This document shows, in pieces, positions 1 through 9,002 of a stretch of DNA of 64,000 bases. Each line of letters starts with the position of its first letter. The stretch's first letter is position 1. The notes below the pieces were generated by a model. It was not told the origin of the DNA, made no database searches, and saw only the letters and a program-made list of their open reading frames with translations. The stretch is from Flavobacteriales bacterium (GTDB lineage Bacteria > Bacteroidota > Bacteroidia > Flavobacteriales > Weeksellaceae): NCBI GenBank assembly GCA_020635515.1, contig JACJZS010000003.1, positions 124,001-188,000 on the forward strand, read 5' to 3'. The position numbers and the translations under genes are program-made.

Positions 1-1765
1 TATTAACTACTCGTATATCCGAAAAAGTAACCGAACGATAATTCTGAGAAATATTTCCAAAAACTTCTATATTTTTATTGGGTTTCCAACTTGTTCCAAT
101 ACCTAAAAGTAGTATATTTCTATTGAATACTCTATTGTCTTGTTCAACTCTGAAAGAAAGTAGATTTCCGGCTCTATCATAATAATTTTCTCTAAAAGTC
201 CCCTCACTTTCTGTTTTTATATATTCGAATCGAATACCTGGAGTTATGGTAAACTTATCGGAGAGATAAAAAATATTTTCTGAAAAAAGTGCTATATTTT
301 GGTTAGGAAATATAAAATCCGATTGATTAGGATAATCAGGATAACTATCGTTTTGCAATGAGAAATCAGCAGAAGTGTCATTTTTTCCTGCTCCTTGAAT
401 TGCAGAGTTTTTTGCTTGGTAAAATTTAGAACCAATAAGGAAAGTTGATTTTTTATTTTTAATTTTATAATCAGTTAAAAAACGTGCTTCAATTCCAAAG
501 TTTTTAAACTTTCCTTTGATTAAATCTCGTGTATACGAAAAACTTCCATCTAGTTCTTTTTCATCTTCATCGGTTACAGGATTTGCATTCAAATTCACTT
601 GATTACCTCTAAAACCAAGTGCATTTCTCTGAGCTAATAAACCAAATGTATTAATTGATAATTTAGATTTCTCATTAAAATCATGAGTATACTTTAATGC
701 AAATAAATTCCAATCTACCTTAAAATAATTTCTCGTTCTGTTCGAAAAATCAGGATTCAAATTAAACTGCTCATCAGACATTCCTCCTGCTTGCTTTGCT
801 AAGTAGTTTAAATGTGTATACTCTAAAGCTAATTTCGTTTTATCATTGAAATCGTATGCCAAATGAGTATATAAATTTTTGGAATCAAAATCCGAATTCG
901 GACGAAAACCATCTCCTTTTTTATAATTGAAATACGTGTAATACGAAAACTTATTTACCTTTCCACTTAGAGAATTAAAACTAGAATAAAAATTATTGGA
1001 GCCTATGGTATTTCTAGAAATTAGTTCTATTTTTTTCTTTTCGTTTGGTTCTTTCATTACAAAATTGAGTAATCCTCCAAACTGAGTTCCGTACTGCAAA
1101 GAAGCAGCTCCACGAATGATTTGTATTTCCTTGAGTCCTTCTGTTGGTGGCGTATAATAACTTTCGGGATATCCCAGTACATCTGCCGAAATATCGTATC
1201 CGTTTTGCCTTGTATTGAAATTTGACGTTCTATTGGGATCCAATCCTCTTCCTCCTATATTAAGTTGCAATCCTCCGTCGTTGGAATCATAAATATTTAA
1301 ACCTACTATTTGCGAATATACTTCCCTTGCATTGTTTGATGATAAATTGGCTTGCATTTGCTCAAGCAAAATAGCTTCTGTTTTTTTTCCTGCATAAATT
1401 GCAGTTCCTTCCACATCGGCAAGTCTTTTTAAGTCAAATCGTTCTTTTGCTTTATTTGAAATAACCACTTCGTTGAGTACTTTTTTTAGTGGTACTAATT
1501 CAACTTTTAATTCTTGCGTTTTATCGTCTATATTTAGGTTTAATGTTTCATGCTTATCGGATATAAAAACAAGTTCTGCCGAAGAATTTATAGAAAAAGA
1601 AAACTCGCCATTTAAATTTGTAGTCGTTAACAAACCTTTTTTCGCATCGTATACTTCTACATTTTTTAGTTTTTCTTTTGTAAAACCATCGATTACAACG
1701 CCTCTAATTAACTGCTGAGAAAAGGCAAATAAAGGGAAAAATAAAAAAAGAACTTTATAAACCAT
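1..1765 (-). CDS. TonB-dependent receptor, FecA-like (partial, runs off left edge)
   Basis: Outer-membrane gated channel that imports a ferric chelate using TonB energy. The ATG is at 1765 on the minus strand; the frame stays open to base 1, so about 588 residues are visible and the end of the barrel is missing. It opens with a signal peptide ending near FAFSQ, then a carboxypeptidase-regulatory-like beta domain, then a plug domain. The plug has GRGLDPNRTSNFNTRQNGYD and an IIRGAASLQYG segment, as in FecA-type siderophore or citrate receptors. Its start overlaps the end of the HTTM gene by 11 bp, which suggests one operon with the HTTM, imelysin and DUF4856 genes. The exact ligand cannot be read from the sequence. 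Confidence 0.9.
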   Translation of the reverse strand, partial: MVYKVLFLFFPLFAFSQQLIRGVVIDGFTKEKLKNVEVYDAKKGLLTTTNLNGEFSFSINSSAELVFISDKHETLNLNIDDKTQELKVELVPLKKVLNEVVISNKAKERFDLKRLADVEGTAIYAGKKTEAILLEQMQANLSSNNAREVYSQIVGLNIYDSNDGGLQLNIGGRGLDPNRTSNFNTRQNGYDISADVLGYPESYYTPPTEGLKEIQIIRGAASLQYGTQFGGLLNFVMKEPNEKKKIELISRNTIGSNNFYSSFNSLSGKVNKFSYYTYFNYKKGDGFRPNSDFDSKNLYTHLAYDFNDKTKLALEYTHLNYLAKQAGGMSDEQFNLNPDFSNRTRNYFKVDWNLFALKYTHDFNEKSKLSINTFGLLAQRNALGFRGNQVNLNANPVTDEDEKELDGSFSYTRDLIKGKFKNFGIEARFLTDYKIKNKKSTFLIGSKFYQAKNSAIQGAGKNDTSADFSLQNDSYPDYPNQSDFIFPNQNIALFSENIFYLSDKFTITPGIRFEYIKTESEGTFRENYYDRAGNLLSFRVEQDNRVFNRNILLLGIGTSWKPNKNIEVFGNISQNYRSVTFSDIRVVN

Positions 1766-3119
1766 AAATTGTATCTTTAAGTGGAAGAATCCATTTTTTT
1801 TGTTTAAACGAATCATATTCTTTGAGTAAATCTACATTTGAATCAATAAATTGTTGTGGTTGCCTTCCATTGAGCGAAACATAGCTTTCTGCATATACCG
1901 ACACGTCAAAAATTCCTTTCTTTTTGTACTGTTCTCCAAGAAAATGAGCATATTCTAAGATAAAATCAGGTTGTGTAGACATCTCTTTTTCTTGAAAAGG
2001 AGTTAAATATGCACAGTTATTTATAGAGTATACTTTTTGCGTTTTGTTATCCACTACTTTAAATGTAGTATATCCCGACTTTTCCATTAACATTACTCGC
2101 CAAGAAAATCGGTATCCTTCTTCATTCCAGAAAAGTTCATCTTTATAAAATACATACCTAAATGGAAATAAAATCTGAAAAATAAAAAATAACACTAAAG
2201 AATTAATAAGCAGTTTATTCCAATTAGAAGAATAAGAATACGTTTTAGCATTAGTGAAAATTGAAAAATCTATATTTAGTTTTGATGCAATAAACCTTAA
2301 CAATTTCTCGTGAAAATCAGAAGAGAAAAATACAAGCGTAGCAAAAATCATAATGTATGGAAACATTCCAATTGGGAATAAAATTCGTGTAAAGACATGA
2401 AAAATTACCACCAATACAAAAGCAAAAATTCGAGTTCTTTTATTTAAAAGTAAAAAAGGAATTAATAAATCATACAAACATCCGCTCCAACTCATAAGGT
2501 AATGAAACCATGATTCTTTCATTAAACTTCCTACTATTGGTAAATCGGACTGTACAGACAACCAAGTCTTCAACGGCTCTGCTCTGAGCAACCAATCCGA
2601 ATTAATTTTCGCCAATCCAGCATAGAAATATACAATTCCCAACATCAGTTTTATGGAATCAATCGTCCAACTGGGAACTCTTTGTTTTATCAACTTTCTA
2701 TCTGCATACGAATCAATGGAAAAATTTGCATTTGCAGGTAAAAAAATCAGCAAAAAAGAAACCAAACTTATAAAGTAATAGTGGTTTAAATACGTTGTCT
2801 TATCCATAAGTTCTATATAGGTAAAACTTAAAAAGAACACAATTATAGAAATTCTGTATTTATATCCTAATGCTATAAACAAAGAAGATATTGCAGAAAT
2901 TATAAACAATATATACGTGTAATTCCCTAATGGCTTTATCCAATCAAAGCCATAATACGAAAAGAAAAAGTTCGGTTGTATATACAACGTATCAATCCAA
3001 CCGTTCCAAGCAAACCGAACGATTGAGACAAACATCAATAAACCAAAAAAAATACGGAAACTTACCAAAGGATAAATCTCTGTATTTTTCTTGAAGTATG
3101 TATTTAACATTGGAGTCAA
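1755..3119 (-). CDS. HTTM-domain (vitamin K-dependent carboxylase-like) membrane protein
   Basis: A 454-residue polytopic membrane protein. The N-terminal two thirds hold many hydrophobic segments and a conserved-looking FYAGLAKINSDWL stretch typical of HTTM domains, the bacterial relatives of vitamin K-dependent gamma-carboxylase. The C-terminal part, after about residue 330, is soluble and starts with RFSWRVMLMEKSGY, as in related family members. It lies between the imelysin lipoprotein and the TonB receptor in what looks like one iron-regulated operon, so a role in iron-chelate uptake or modification is inferred from context only. Its stop codon lies inside the start of the receptor gene. 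Confidence 0.8.
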   Translation of the reverse strand: MTPMLNTYFKKNTEIYPLVSFRIFFGLLMFVSIVRFAWNGWIDTLYIQPNFFFSYYGFDWIKPLGNYTYILFIISAISSLFIALGYKYRISIIVFFLSFTYIELMDKTTYLNHYYFISLVSFLLIFLPANANFSIDSYADRKLIKQRVPSWTIDSIKLMLGIVYFYAGLAKINSDWLLRAEPLKTWLSVQSDLPIVGSLMKESWFHYLMSWSGCLYDLLIPFLLLNKRTRIFAFVLVVIFHVFTRILFPIGMFPYIMIFATLVFFSSDFHEKLLRFIASKLNIDFSIFTNAKTYSYSSNWNKLLINSLVLFFIFQILFPFRYVFYKDELFWNEEGYRFSWRVMLMEKSGYTTFKVVDNKTQKVYSINNCAYLTPFQEKEMSTQPDFILEYAHFLGEQYKKKGIFDVSVYAESYVSLNGRQPQQFIDSNVDLLKEYDSFKQKKWILPLKDTIYGL

Positions 3120-3159
3120 AATTAATCTTAAAATCTAATTTCTAAAATTTTTCAACTAT

Positions 3160-4269
3160 TTAATCTCCATCATTATCCATGTAATCAATTTTTACATCTA
3201 ATGCAGAAGTCATACTGGTTTTCAGAAGAATTACAGCTTTCTGAAGTTCATCGTAAGTAACTAACATTTTATTATTATCATTTACCACCTCATTAGCTAA
3301 ATTGTTGTCTAAATTATCTACTTTTTGCATAGCTAAATCAAACTGATTTTCAATTCCATCTGAGAGGTTTTCATCTCCTACTTTTGCGTTTAATTCATCT
3401 AAATAACTAGAAAAACTTTCTCCTTTTTGTAACGATGAAAAATGCTTTCCTTTAAAAAAATCCATGCTTGCTTGAAGTGCTACTTTCAATAGTTCTTTAG
3501 AGATTTCCTTATGATAAAATCCTTCTACTAATGTTTCGTCCTTAGAGGTAGTAAATTTCCCTGCTGGCAATCCTACTTTTCCTCTCCTCAAAGCATTTTC
3601 AAAATAAGAAATATAACTATTGGTTAGTTTATCGAAAGAAGCTGTTGCAGATGAACCTGAATTTTGTACAAATGAATCTCTATATCCTCCATTCCAATCG
3701 TCTAGAACTTGAGTGGTTAAATCATTAATTCTATTTACCAAATCAGAAAGGTATTTTTTATAATTTTCCTTTTTAGTATTTGTAGAATAAAATGCCACAA
3801 TCTCTGTATCTGTATTTGCCAAACCATTAATCAAATAATCTAAAGCAGGAAATCCTTGAACGTCATAAGACGAAGAAATCGTTAACGTATAACTTCCCGA
3901 TTGAATATTAGAGTCAATTTGTACATTATCCGTAGGATATATATTTAAATAGTTAGCATATTTTATGCTCATTGCTTTTCCTACGTTAAACATCTCTACT
4001 TTCTGAAAAGAAATATATGCTTGTTTCCAAGATGCTCTTAATGTTACTAAATTTCCTTCCGTTGGATTTGCATTAAATGTTTCCATTTTGCTTTTTAAAT
4101 CTGAAGTACTCTCAGAAAAATTGGTATATGCTGGAATAATGATATTATCCGACCAATTTGCGAGTATTTTGCTTCTATCTGCTGACTGAGTAGAATCACT
4201 TGAATCATCGGAACTACTACACGAAAATAAAAAAAGGAAAGAAATTAAAACTAAAACTATGTTTTTCAT
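3160..4269 (-). CDS. Imelysin-family (peptidase M75-like) lipoprotein
   Basis: A 369-residue surface lipoprotein of the imelysin group, which is linked to iron uptake (IrpA, EfeO and relatives). The lipobox FLFSC places the acylated Cys at residue 17, followed by a Ser/Asp-rich tether. The fold is expected to be two helical bundles. The segment VQGFPALDYLINGL (residues 137-150) sits where classical M75 members have GxHxxE; here His is Pro and Glu is Asp. The protein is therefore probably a metal- or chelate-binding protein and not a peptidase. It is 9 bp downstream of the DUF4856 gene and upstream of the HTTM and TonB receptor genes. Confidence 0.85.
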   Translation of the reverse strand: MKNIVLVLISFLFLFSCSSSDDSSDSTQSADRSKILANWSDNIIIPAYTNFSESTSDLKSKMETFNANPTEGNLVTLRASWKQAYISFQKVEMFNVGKAMSIKYANYLNIYPTDNVQIDSNIQSGSYTLTISSSYDVQGFPALDYLINGLANTDTEIVAFYSTNTKKENYKKYLSDLVNRINDLTTQVLDDWNGGYRDSFVQNSGSSATASFDKLTNSYISYFENALRRGKVGLPAGKFTTSKDETLVEGFYHKEISKELLKVALQASMDFFKGKHFSSLQKGESFSSYLDELNAKVGDENLSDGIENQFDLAMQKVDNLDNNLANEVVNDNNKMLVTYDELQKAVILLKTSMTSALDVKIDYMDNDGD

Positions 4270-4278
4270 AATTTAAAA

Positions 4279-5496
4279 TTATTCTAATGATGATGCTTGT
4301 TCTACAGTAAAGGAATATTTAATTGCAATTGCTTCGGAAATAGAATCCAATGTTGTATCTTCTAAATCCCATAATCCATTTGCTCCATCTCCTAATAAAT
4401 CTTCTAATAAGCTATCTACTTCAGCTGAAGACAAATACGAATTTCCTGTTGCTGGATTTTGAGTAAACTGTAATGAATAAATCAAACCATACGCTTCTGA
4501 AAGAGCATGAAATGCTGAATAATAATTAATTGGAGAAGTATTTAATGCAGTTTTACCTTGTTGTAAATAATATATTGAGCGAACAGCAGGAATCAAAGAA
4601 ATATTTTCTTTAATGATTTTTATTTGTTCATTTCTTGCTGTATAATCATTCGCTACAATCGCAGCTCTTCCTTTTTTAAGTGCATAAAAAACATTATCAT
4701 CTAAGTTTTCAAAATCGTTGTCTTCCGAAACTTCGCTTAGGTATTTTCCTAGCAAACCATCTTCAGAACCTATTGTACTGTTAGGATTTGTATAATTAGA
4801 AGAAACACCATAAATGTATCCATACGCTTCGTCCCAATAATGCTCCATTGTGGTATAGTTTTTATCTGTTTCAAATACTTTATTGGTATTGTTTTCTATA
4901 TTACTTCCTGCATCTAAAACATCTTTTGATAAGTAATTATTTAGTATTTGATCAATACATAACGCACCTATCAATCCTTTTGCAACTACTTGGTTTAATT
5001 CTAATCCTTTTGCATTTACATATCTATTAGAAGTTCCATTAGTTAAATATCCCGAATTTCCTGCACTAGCAACTGTGTTTTTATTAGAAAATACATTATT
5101 AACTTGATTTGAAAACCAGGTTTCAAATTGACTTTTTATAGCTTCACTTTCCACTGAATGAGTTGAAAAATAATCATACGAAGATGCTACTTTACTTTTA
5201 ATATTCTTAGAAGAAGAATTTAACTCCGAATCAGAAAATGGATTGTTTGTATTAACAAATTGATTATTTAGAATATCTAATGTTGCATTGTCTACATCTT
5301 TTAACGAATTTAACAATTCTTTCCCCATCAAAAGTCTATCGGTTTGCCCAGAAAAGTCAACAGTAGAACTTCCACCTCTTTCAAAACTATATATTTCTGG
5401 AACTTCAAAAGACGAAGAAGGTATAGAATCATCATCTGTACAAGAAAAAGTAAATACTGACAAAACTGCTAAAGCTAAATAATTATGCATTCTCAT
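4279..5496 (-). CDS. DUF4856 lipoprotein, first gene of the iron operon
   Basis: A 405-residue lipoprotein: signal peptide with lipobox FTFSC (Cys about residue 19) and then an Asp/Ser tether. The body carries ELLNSLKDVDNATLDILNNQ, which I recognise as the DUF4856 family found next to imelysin and TonB receptors in Bacteroidota. The biochemical function is not established; the context indicates an outer-membrane-associated role in iron acquisition. It is the promoter-proximal gene: a TAnnTTTG promoter and a pair of identical 24-bp near-palindromes lie just upstream (5527-5583). Confidence 0.8.
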   Translation of the reverse strand: MRMHNYLALAVLSVFTFSCTDDDSIPSSSFEVPEIYSFERGGSSTVDFSGQTDRLLMGKELLNSLKDVDNATLDILNNQFVNTNNPFSDSELNSSSKNIKSKVASSYDYFSTHSVESEAIKSQFETWFSNQVNNVFSNKNTVASAGNSGYLTNGTSNRYVNAKGLELNQVVAKGLIGALCIDQILNNYLSKDVLDAGSNIENNTNKVFETDKNYTTMEHYWDEAYGYIYGVSSNYTNPNSTIGSEDGLLGKYLSEVSEDNDFENLDDNVFYALKKGRAAIVANDYTARNEQIKIIKENISLIPAVRSIYYLQQGKTALNTSPINYYSAFHALSEAYGLIYSLQFTQNPATGNSYLSSAEVDSLLEDLLGDGANGLWDLEDTTLDSISEAIAIKYSFTVEQASSLE

Positions 5497-5526
5497 AACG
5501 ATATGTATCTTTTTAATTAATCGTTG

Positions 5527-5583
5527 GCAAATTTATTTAGAATAAATTTAAATAACAAATTTTATTTAGAATAAATTTAAATA
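5527..5583 (-). promoter_or_regulatory. Promoter with double 24-bp operator-like repeat for the iron operon
   Basis: On the minus strand a -7 element TAAATTTG lies at 5534-5527 and a -33 TTTG at 5558-5555, separated by 20 bp, close to the Bacteroidota consensus TTTG-N19-TAnnTTTG. Two identical 24-bp sequences sit at 5531-5554 and 5560-5583, exactly 29 bp apart. Each contains a 23-bp near-palindrome (arms TTATTTA and TAAATAA; only two symmetric pairs fail). The first copy fills the spacer between the promoter elements, so a bound dimer would occlude RNA polymerase. Given the downstream genes, an iron repressor of the Fur or DtxR type is the likely ligand; that identity is inference. Confidence 0.7.
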
Positions 5584-5593
5584 ATGATTTCTT

Positions 5594-6583
5594 CTAAAAA
5601 CTATTCTTTTTGTCTAGTAAAATAAATATAGTTGTTGGGATTCCTATAAAAACAGTGAGTATATTAATAGGCACTTTAAATCTTTCTGAAATGAAAAGAA
5701 AAAACAAAACAAAGGAAGCTCCTACCAAAATATTTAAGCTAAATTGATTCCATAGCTTGCTCGGCTTGTACAAATACCTGCAAAAATGCGGAACTACAAT
5801 TCCTATAAAAGACACAGGTCCTACAAAAGCTACCGACGAACCTACAAGCAAAGAAGTAGATAGTATTATATATCCGTACAATGTGAATTTATTTATTCCC
5901 ATACTTTTGGCATACTCCTCTCCCATCATCATTCCTCTAAGTTTGTATATAGATAAAAAAGCGAAATACAAACCTACCAATACACCAAGTATAAATACTA
6001 CAGATTGATTAAACGTTAATCCTGAAAACGAACCTAAAGACCACATCAGGTAGTTTTTAATTTCATTCCCATTAGAAAGGTATTCCAAGATACTCACTAC
6101 TGCTCCTGAAAATGCAGAAAATAAAAAACCGACTAAAATAAAAGCCGATGAAGTTTGAACCTTAGAAGAAATAAGTAATAATATTCCTAATGAAAGCAAC
6201 GAACCTATACTCGCACAAAAAGCTAAAATCCACTCATTCAACATTGAATACGAAGCGAAAAAAGCATCTAATCCTAAGAAAATAAATAACGCAACAAACA
6301 TAGAAGAAGAAGAAGAAACTCCTAACACAGACGGTCCTGCTAGAGGATTTTTAAATAATTCTTGAAGCAAAAAACCCGACACTGGAAGTGAAATCCCTAT
6401 CATAGTAGCAGAAACTACTTTAGACAATCTAAGTTGCAAAATTAATTCTTTAGAAGCATCTATTTCTCCACCTAAAACAAAGTGCATTAAATCATTCCAT
6501 GAAACCGAAAAAAAACCGACTTTCAAATTTAAAATGATAAAAAAACATACCAAAAACAGAAGAAATACTACTCTTACTTTCAA
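5594..6583 (-). CDS. FecCD-family iron chelate ABC transporter permease
   Basis: A 329-residue inner-membrane permease of the FecCD/BtuC type that moves ferric siderophore, heme or cobalamin across the cytoplasmic membrane. Recognition points are about ten hydrophobic segments, the N-terminal LRLSKVVSATMIGISLPVSG, the GASSGPSLGV-like segment LAGPSVLGVSSSSSMFVALF, and FVGPVSFIGIVVPHFCRYL near the C-terminus, where the family contacts its ATPase. Length is usual. No cognate ATP-binding or substrate-binding subunit lies next to it here. A TAAATTTG -7 element sits at 6613-6606. It lies upstream of the DUF4856 operon but is separated from it by that operon's own promoter. Confidence 0.9.
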   Translation of the reverse strand: MKVRVVFLLFLVCFFIILNLKVGFFSVSWNDLMHFVLGGEIDASKELILQLRLSKVVSATMIGISLPVSGFLLQELFKNPLAGPSVLGVSSSSSMFVALFIFLGLDAFFASYSMLNEWILAFCASIGSLLSLGILLLISSKVQTSSAFILVGFLFSAFSGAVVSILEYLSNGNEIKNYLMWSLGSFSGLTFNQSVVFILGVLVGLYFAFLSIYKLRGMMMGEEYAKSMGINKFTLYGYIILSTSLLVGSSVAFVGPVSFIGIVVPHFCRYLYKPSKLWNQFSLNILVGASFVLFFLFISERFKVPINILTVFIGIPTTIFILLDKKNSF

Positions 6584-6605
6584 AAAATAACTCTTTTCTA
6601 CAACG

Positions 6606-6613
6606 CAAATTTA
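6606..6613 (-). promoter_or_regulatory. -7 promoter element for the FecCD permease
   Basis: TAAATTTG on the minus strand, 22 nt upstream of the permease ATG, matches the Bacteroidota TAnnTTTG element. No convincing -33 TTTG was found at the right distance. Confidence 0.45.
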
Positions 6614-6680
6614 ACAGATAATTTATACTTATTGTTGAAAATTTATGAAAAGTTTAATGTCGCTTCTTGATTATAAATTG

Positions 6681-6688
6681 TATTTTTG
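6681..6688 (+). promoter_or_regulatory. -7 promoter element for parA
   Basis: TATTTTTG matches the Bacteroidota TAnnTTTG element, 21 nt before the ATG at 6710. Its position rules out the in-frame TTG at 6686 as a start codon. A -33 TTTG is not clear. Confidence 0.5.
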
Positions 6689-6709
6689 TCTTCTGAAAAT
6701 TTATATTTA

Positions 6710-7483
6710 ATGGGGAAAATCATTGCTATTGCAAACCAAAAAGGAGGTGTAGGAAAAACTACAACTGCAGTAAATTTATCCGCTGCATTAGGTGCCTTAG
6801 AAAAGAAAGTGCTTATCGTTGACGCAGATCCTCAAGCAAATGCAAGTTCTGGATTAGGAATAAACATAGAAGAAGTTTCTAAAAGTACTTACGAAATATT
6901 AGATGAATCTTGCTCTGCAGAAGAAGCTATTCAAACATCTACTTCTCCTAACGTAGATATTATTCCATCGCATATAAATCTTGTCGCTTCCGAAATTGAA
7001 TTGGCAAACGTAGAAAATAGAGAATACAAACTTAAAAATGCGTTTGAGTCGATAAAAGATAAATACGAATACATCATTATTGATTGTGCTCCATCTTTGG
7101 GTTTAATTACGTTAAACTCTCTAACTTGTGCAGATTCTGTAATCATTCCTATACAATGTGAATATTATGCATTAGAAGGTTTAGGAAAACTATTAAACAC
7201 CATAAAAAGTGTACAAAAAATCCATAATCCTGAATTAGATATAGAAGGATTATTACTTACCATGTTTGATGCTCGTTTACGATTATCAAACCAAGTAGCC
7301 GAAGAAGTTCGTACCTACTTCCCTGATATGGTTTTCGAGACGATAATACAAAGAAATGTGCGTTTAAGTGAAGCTCCTAGTTTTGGAGAATCAATACTAA
7401 AATACGATGCAGGAAGTAAAGGAGCAATAAACTACATTCAACTAGCAGAAGAAATCCTTAAAAAAGAACAACAACCCGTATGA
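6710..7483 (+). CDS. parA: ParA/Soj chromosome-partitioning ATPase
   Basis: A 257-residue Walker-type ATPase that acts with ParB on centromere-like parS sites to segregate the replicated origin region. The deviant Walker A motif KGGVGKTT lies at the very N-terminus, followed by DADPQANASSGLG and the IIDCAPSLG Walker B region. I start it at ATG 6710 (MGKIIAIANQ) because a longer reading from TTG 6686 would begin inside the promoter. It overlaps parB by 4 bp (ATGA), so the two are translationally coupled. parA/parB usually lie near the replication origin; no origin was seen in this window. Confidence 0.95.
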   Translation: MGKIIAIANQKGGVGKTTTAVNLSAALGALEKKVLIVDADPQANASSGLGINIEEVSKSTYEILDESCSAEEAIQTSTSPNVDIIPSHINLVASEIELANVENREYKLKNAFESIKDKYEYIIIDCAPSLGLITLNSLTCADSVIIPIQCEYYALEGLGKLLNTIKSVQKIHNPELDIEGLLLTMFDARLRLSNQVAEEVRTYFPDMVFETIIQRNVRLSEAPSFGESILKYDAGSKGAINYIQLAEEILKKEQQPV

Positions 7484-8355
7484 GTAAACCAAAAAGAGCA
7501 ATGGGAAGAGGTCTTTCTGCAATTCTAAATTCAGAGAGCAAACAAGTACAATCCGCCACTGATTCTGGTGCTAAACAAATCATTGGAAACATTGTAGAAC
7601 TTCCTATTTCTGATATATTTCCAAATCCAACTCAACCGAGAACGCATTTCGATGAAACAGCTTTAAATCAATTAGCTCAATCCATCAAAGAATTGGGAAT
7701 CATACAACCTATTACGGTACGAAAAGTAGATTCCAACTACGAAATTATTTCTGGTGAAAGAAGATTTCGTGCTTCACAGCTTGCTGGATTAACTAAAATA
7801 CCTGCATTTATACGAATTGCCAACGACCAAGAACTCTTGGAAATGGCTTTGGTGGAAAATATTCAACGTGAGGATTTAGATGCTATAGAAGTTGCTCTTA
7901 CCTACCAACGATTAATCGAAGAAATAAACCTAACCCAAGAAGAACTTTCTAAACGTGTAGGAAAAGAAAGAAGTACCATTACCAATTACATTCGTCTTTT
8001 AAAACTTATTCCCGCAGTGCAAACTGCCATTCGTGATGCAGAAATCTCTATGGGACACGGACGTGCAATGCTTTCTTTGGATTCCGATGTTCAACTTGCT
8101 ATTCTTTCAGACATTATAAAAGACAAACTTTCTGTTCGTGAAACCGAAAAAAGAATTTTAGCATTAAAGAACACCAACGAAAAGAAACCTCAAATTCAAC
8201 TTCCTGAACACATTACTACAGAGAAAAAACAATTTGAAGATTTCTTTAATGCCAAAGTCAACTTAAAAATAAATTCTAAAGGAAAAGGAAGCATTTCACT
8301 CAACTTCAACAACCAAGAAGAACTCCGTAAAATTTTACAACGAATCAATAATTAG
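7480..8355 (+). CDS. parB: ParB/Spo0J partition protein
   Basis: A 291-residue DNA-binding CTPase that loads on parS sites and partners ParA. Visible features: an N-terminal tail ending in MGRGLSAIL, the ParB/Srx nucleotide-binding domain with GERRFRASQLAG, the ENIQREDL box, a helix-turn-helix around LSKRVGKERSTITNYIRLLKL, and a C-terminal dimerisation domain. Length is normal for chromosomal ParB. It follows parA with a 4-bp overlap and precedes a DUF5683 gene by 12 bp, a common arrangement in Flavobacteriia. Confidence 0.95.
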   Translation: MSKPKRAMGRGLSAILNSESKQVQSATDSGAKQIIGNIVELPISDIFPNPTQPRTHFDETALNQLAQSIKELGIIQPITVRKVDSNYEIISGERRFRASQLAGLTKIPAFIRIANDQELLEMALVENIQREDLDAIEVALTYQRLIEEINLTQEELSKRVGKERSTITNYIRLLKLIPAVQTAIRDAEISMGHGRAMLSLDSDVQLAILSDIIKDKLSVRETEKRILALKNTNEKKPQIQLPEHITTEKKQFEDFFNAKVNLKINSKGKGSISLNFNNQEELRKILQRINN

Positions 8356-8367
8356 GCAGTAAACATC

Positions 8368-8925
8368 ATGAAAGTATTTTCTTTGCTTCTTTTCTTTGTT
8401 TTCTCTTTTAATTTTGCTCAAATAAAAGTAGAAGAAGGAGTAATTGTGGAAGGAAATATTGATTCTACTTCTGTAAAAACAGCAAAAGATCCGCTTAAAG
8501 CATCGTTGTACTCTGCGGTTCTCCCTGGATTAGGTCAGTGGTATAACGGTAAAAAAATAAAAGCTCCTATTGTGCTAGGAATTGTAGCTTCTGGTATTGG
8601 ATATACCATTTATTTAGATAAACGATACAAAGACTTAAAAACAGCTTACATTGCCGAACTCAACGGCGAAGAACACGAGTATTCCAATATTGCCAATCTC
8701 GATGCAACTGCACTTGGTAGAGCTCAAGACAGAGCAAGACGAAACCGTGATTATTCTATTGCCATAACTTCCCTGCTCTACATTCTAAATATAATTGATG
8801 CCACCGTAGATGCTCACCTTTCTGAGTTTGACATCGATAAAGATTTAACGCTAAAACCAACAATTCTTCACAATCCCAACGAATACAATCCCAAATTAGG
8901 CATTGGGTTAAGTTTTACTTTTTAG
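8368..8925 (+). CDS. DUF5683 membrane protein
   Basis: A 185-residue protein with an N-terminal signal-like segment (LLLFFVFSFNFAQ). It is followed by LYSAVLPGLGQWYNGKKIKAPIV, the signature of DUF5683, and then two hydrophobic segments. Function unknown; it is presumably exported or in the envelope. It is the third gene of a parA-parB transcription unit. In many Flavobacteriia dapB and lepB follow this gene; here the strand changes and a short repeat-rich region follows, so the usual neighbourhood is broken. Confidence 0.8.
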   Translation: MKVFSLLLFFVFSFNFAQIKVEEGVIVEGNIDSTSVKTAKDPLKASLYSAVLPGLGQWYNGKKIKAPIVLGIVASGIGYTIYLDKRYKDLKTAYIAELNGEEHEYSNIANLDATALGRAQDRARRNRDYSIAITSLLYILNIIDATVDAHLSEFDIDKDLTLKPTILHNPNEYNPKLGIGLSFTF

Positions 8926-8944
8926 TTTAAATTACGGCGAGTAC

Positions 8945-8983
8945 AAAAAAACGAGTTGATTAATTATTTAGTTGCGTTTTTTT
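8945..8983 (+). terminator. Possible terminator after parA-parB-DUF5683
   Basis: AAAAAAACG (8945-8953) can pair with CGTTTTTTT (8975-8983), giving a 9-bp A/T-rich stem that ends in a T run, 19 nt after the DUF5683 stop. The low GC of the stem makes this a modest candidate. Confidence 0.45.
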
Positions 8984-9002
8984 GCACCGTGCTATCCGTT
9001 CC

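Noticed and set aside
1473..1718. Plus-strand reading frame of 81 codons
   Set aside because: It lies antisense to the TonB receptor, whose protein sequence is clearly conserved; the plus-strand product has no recognisable features.
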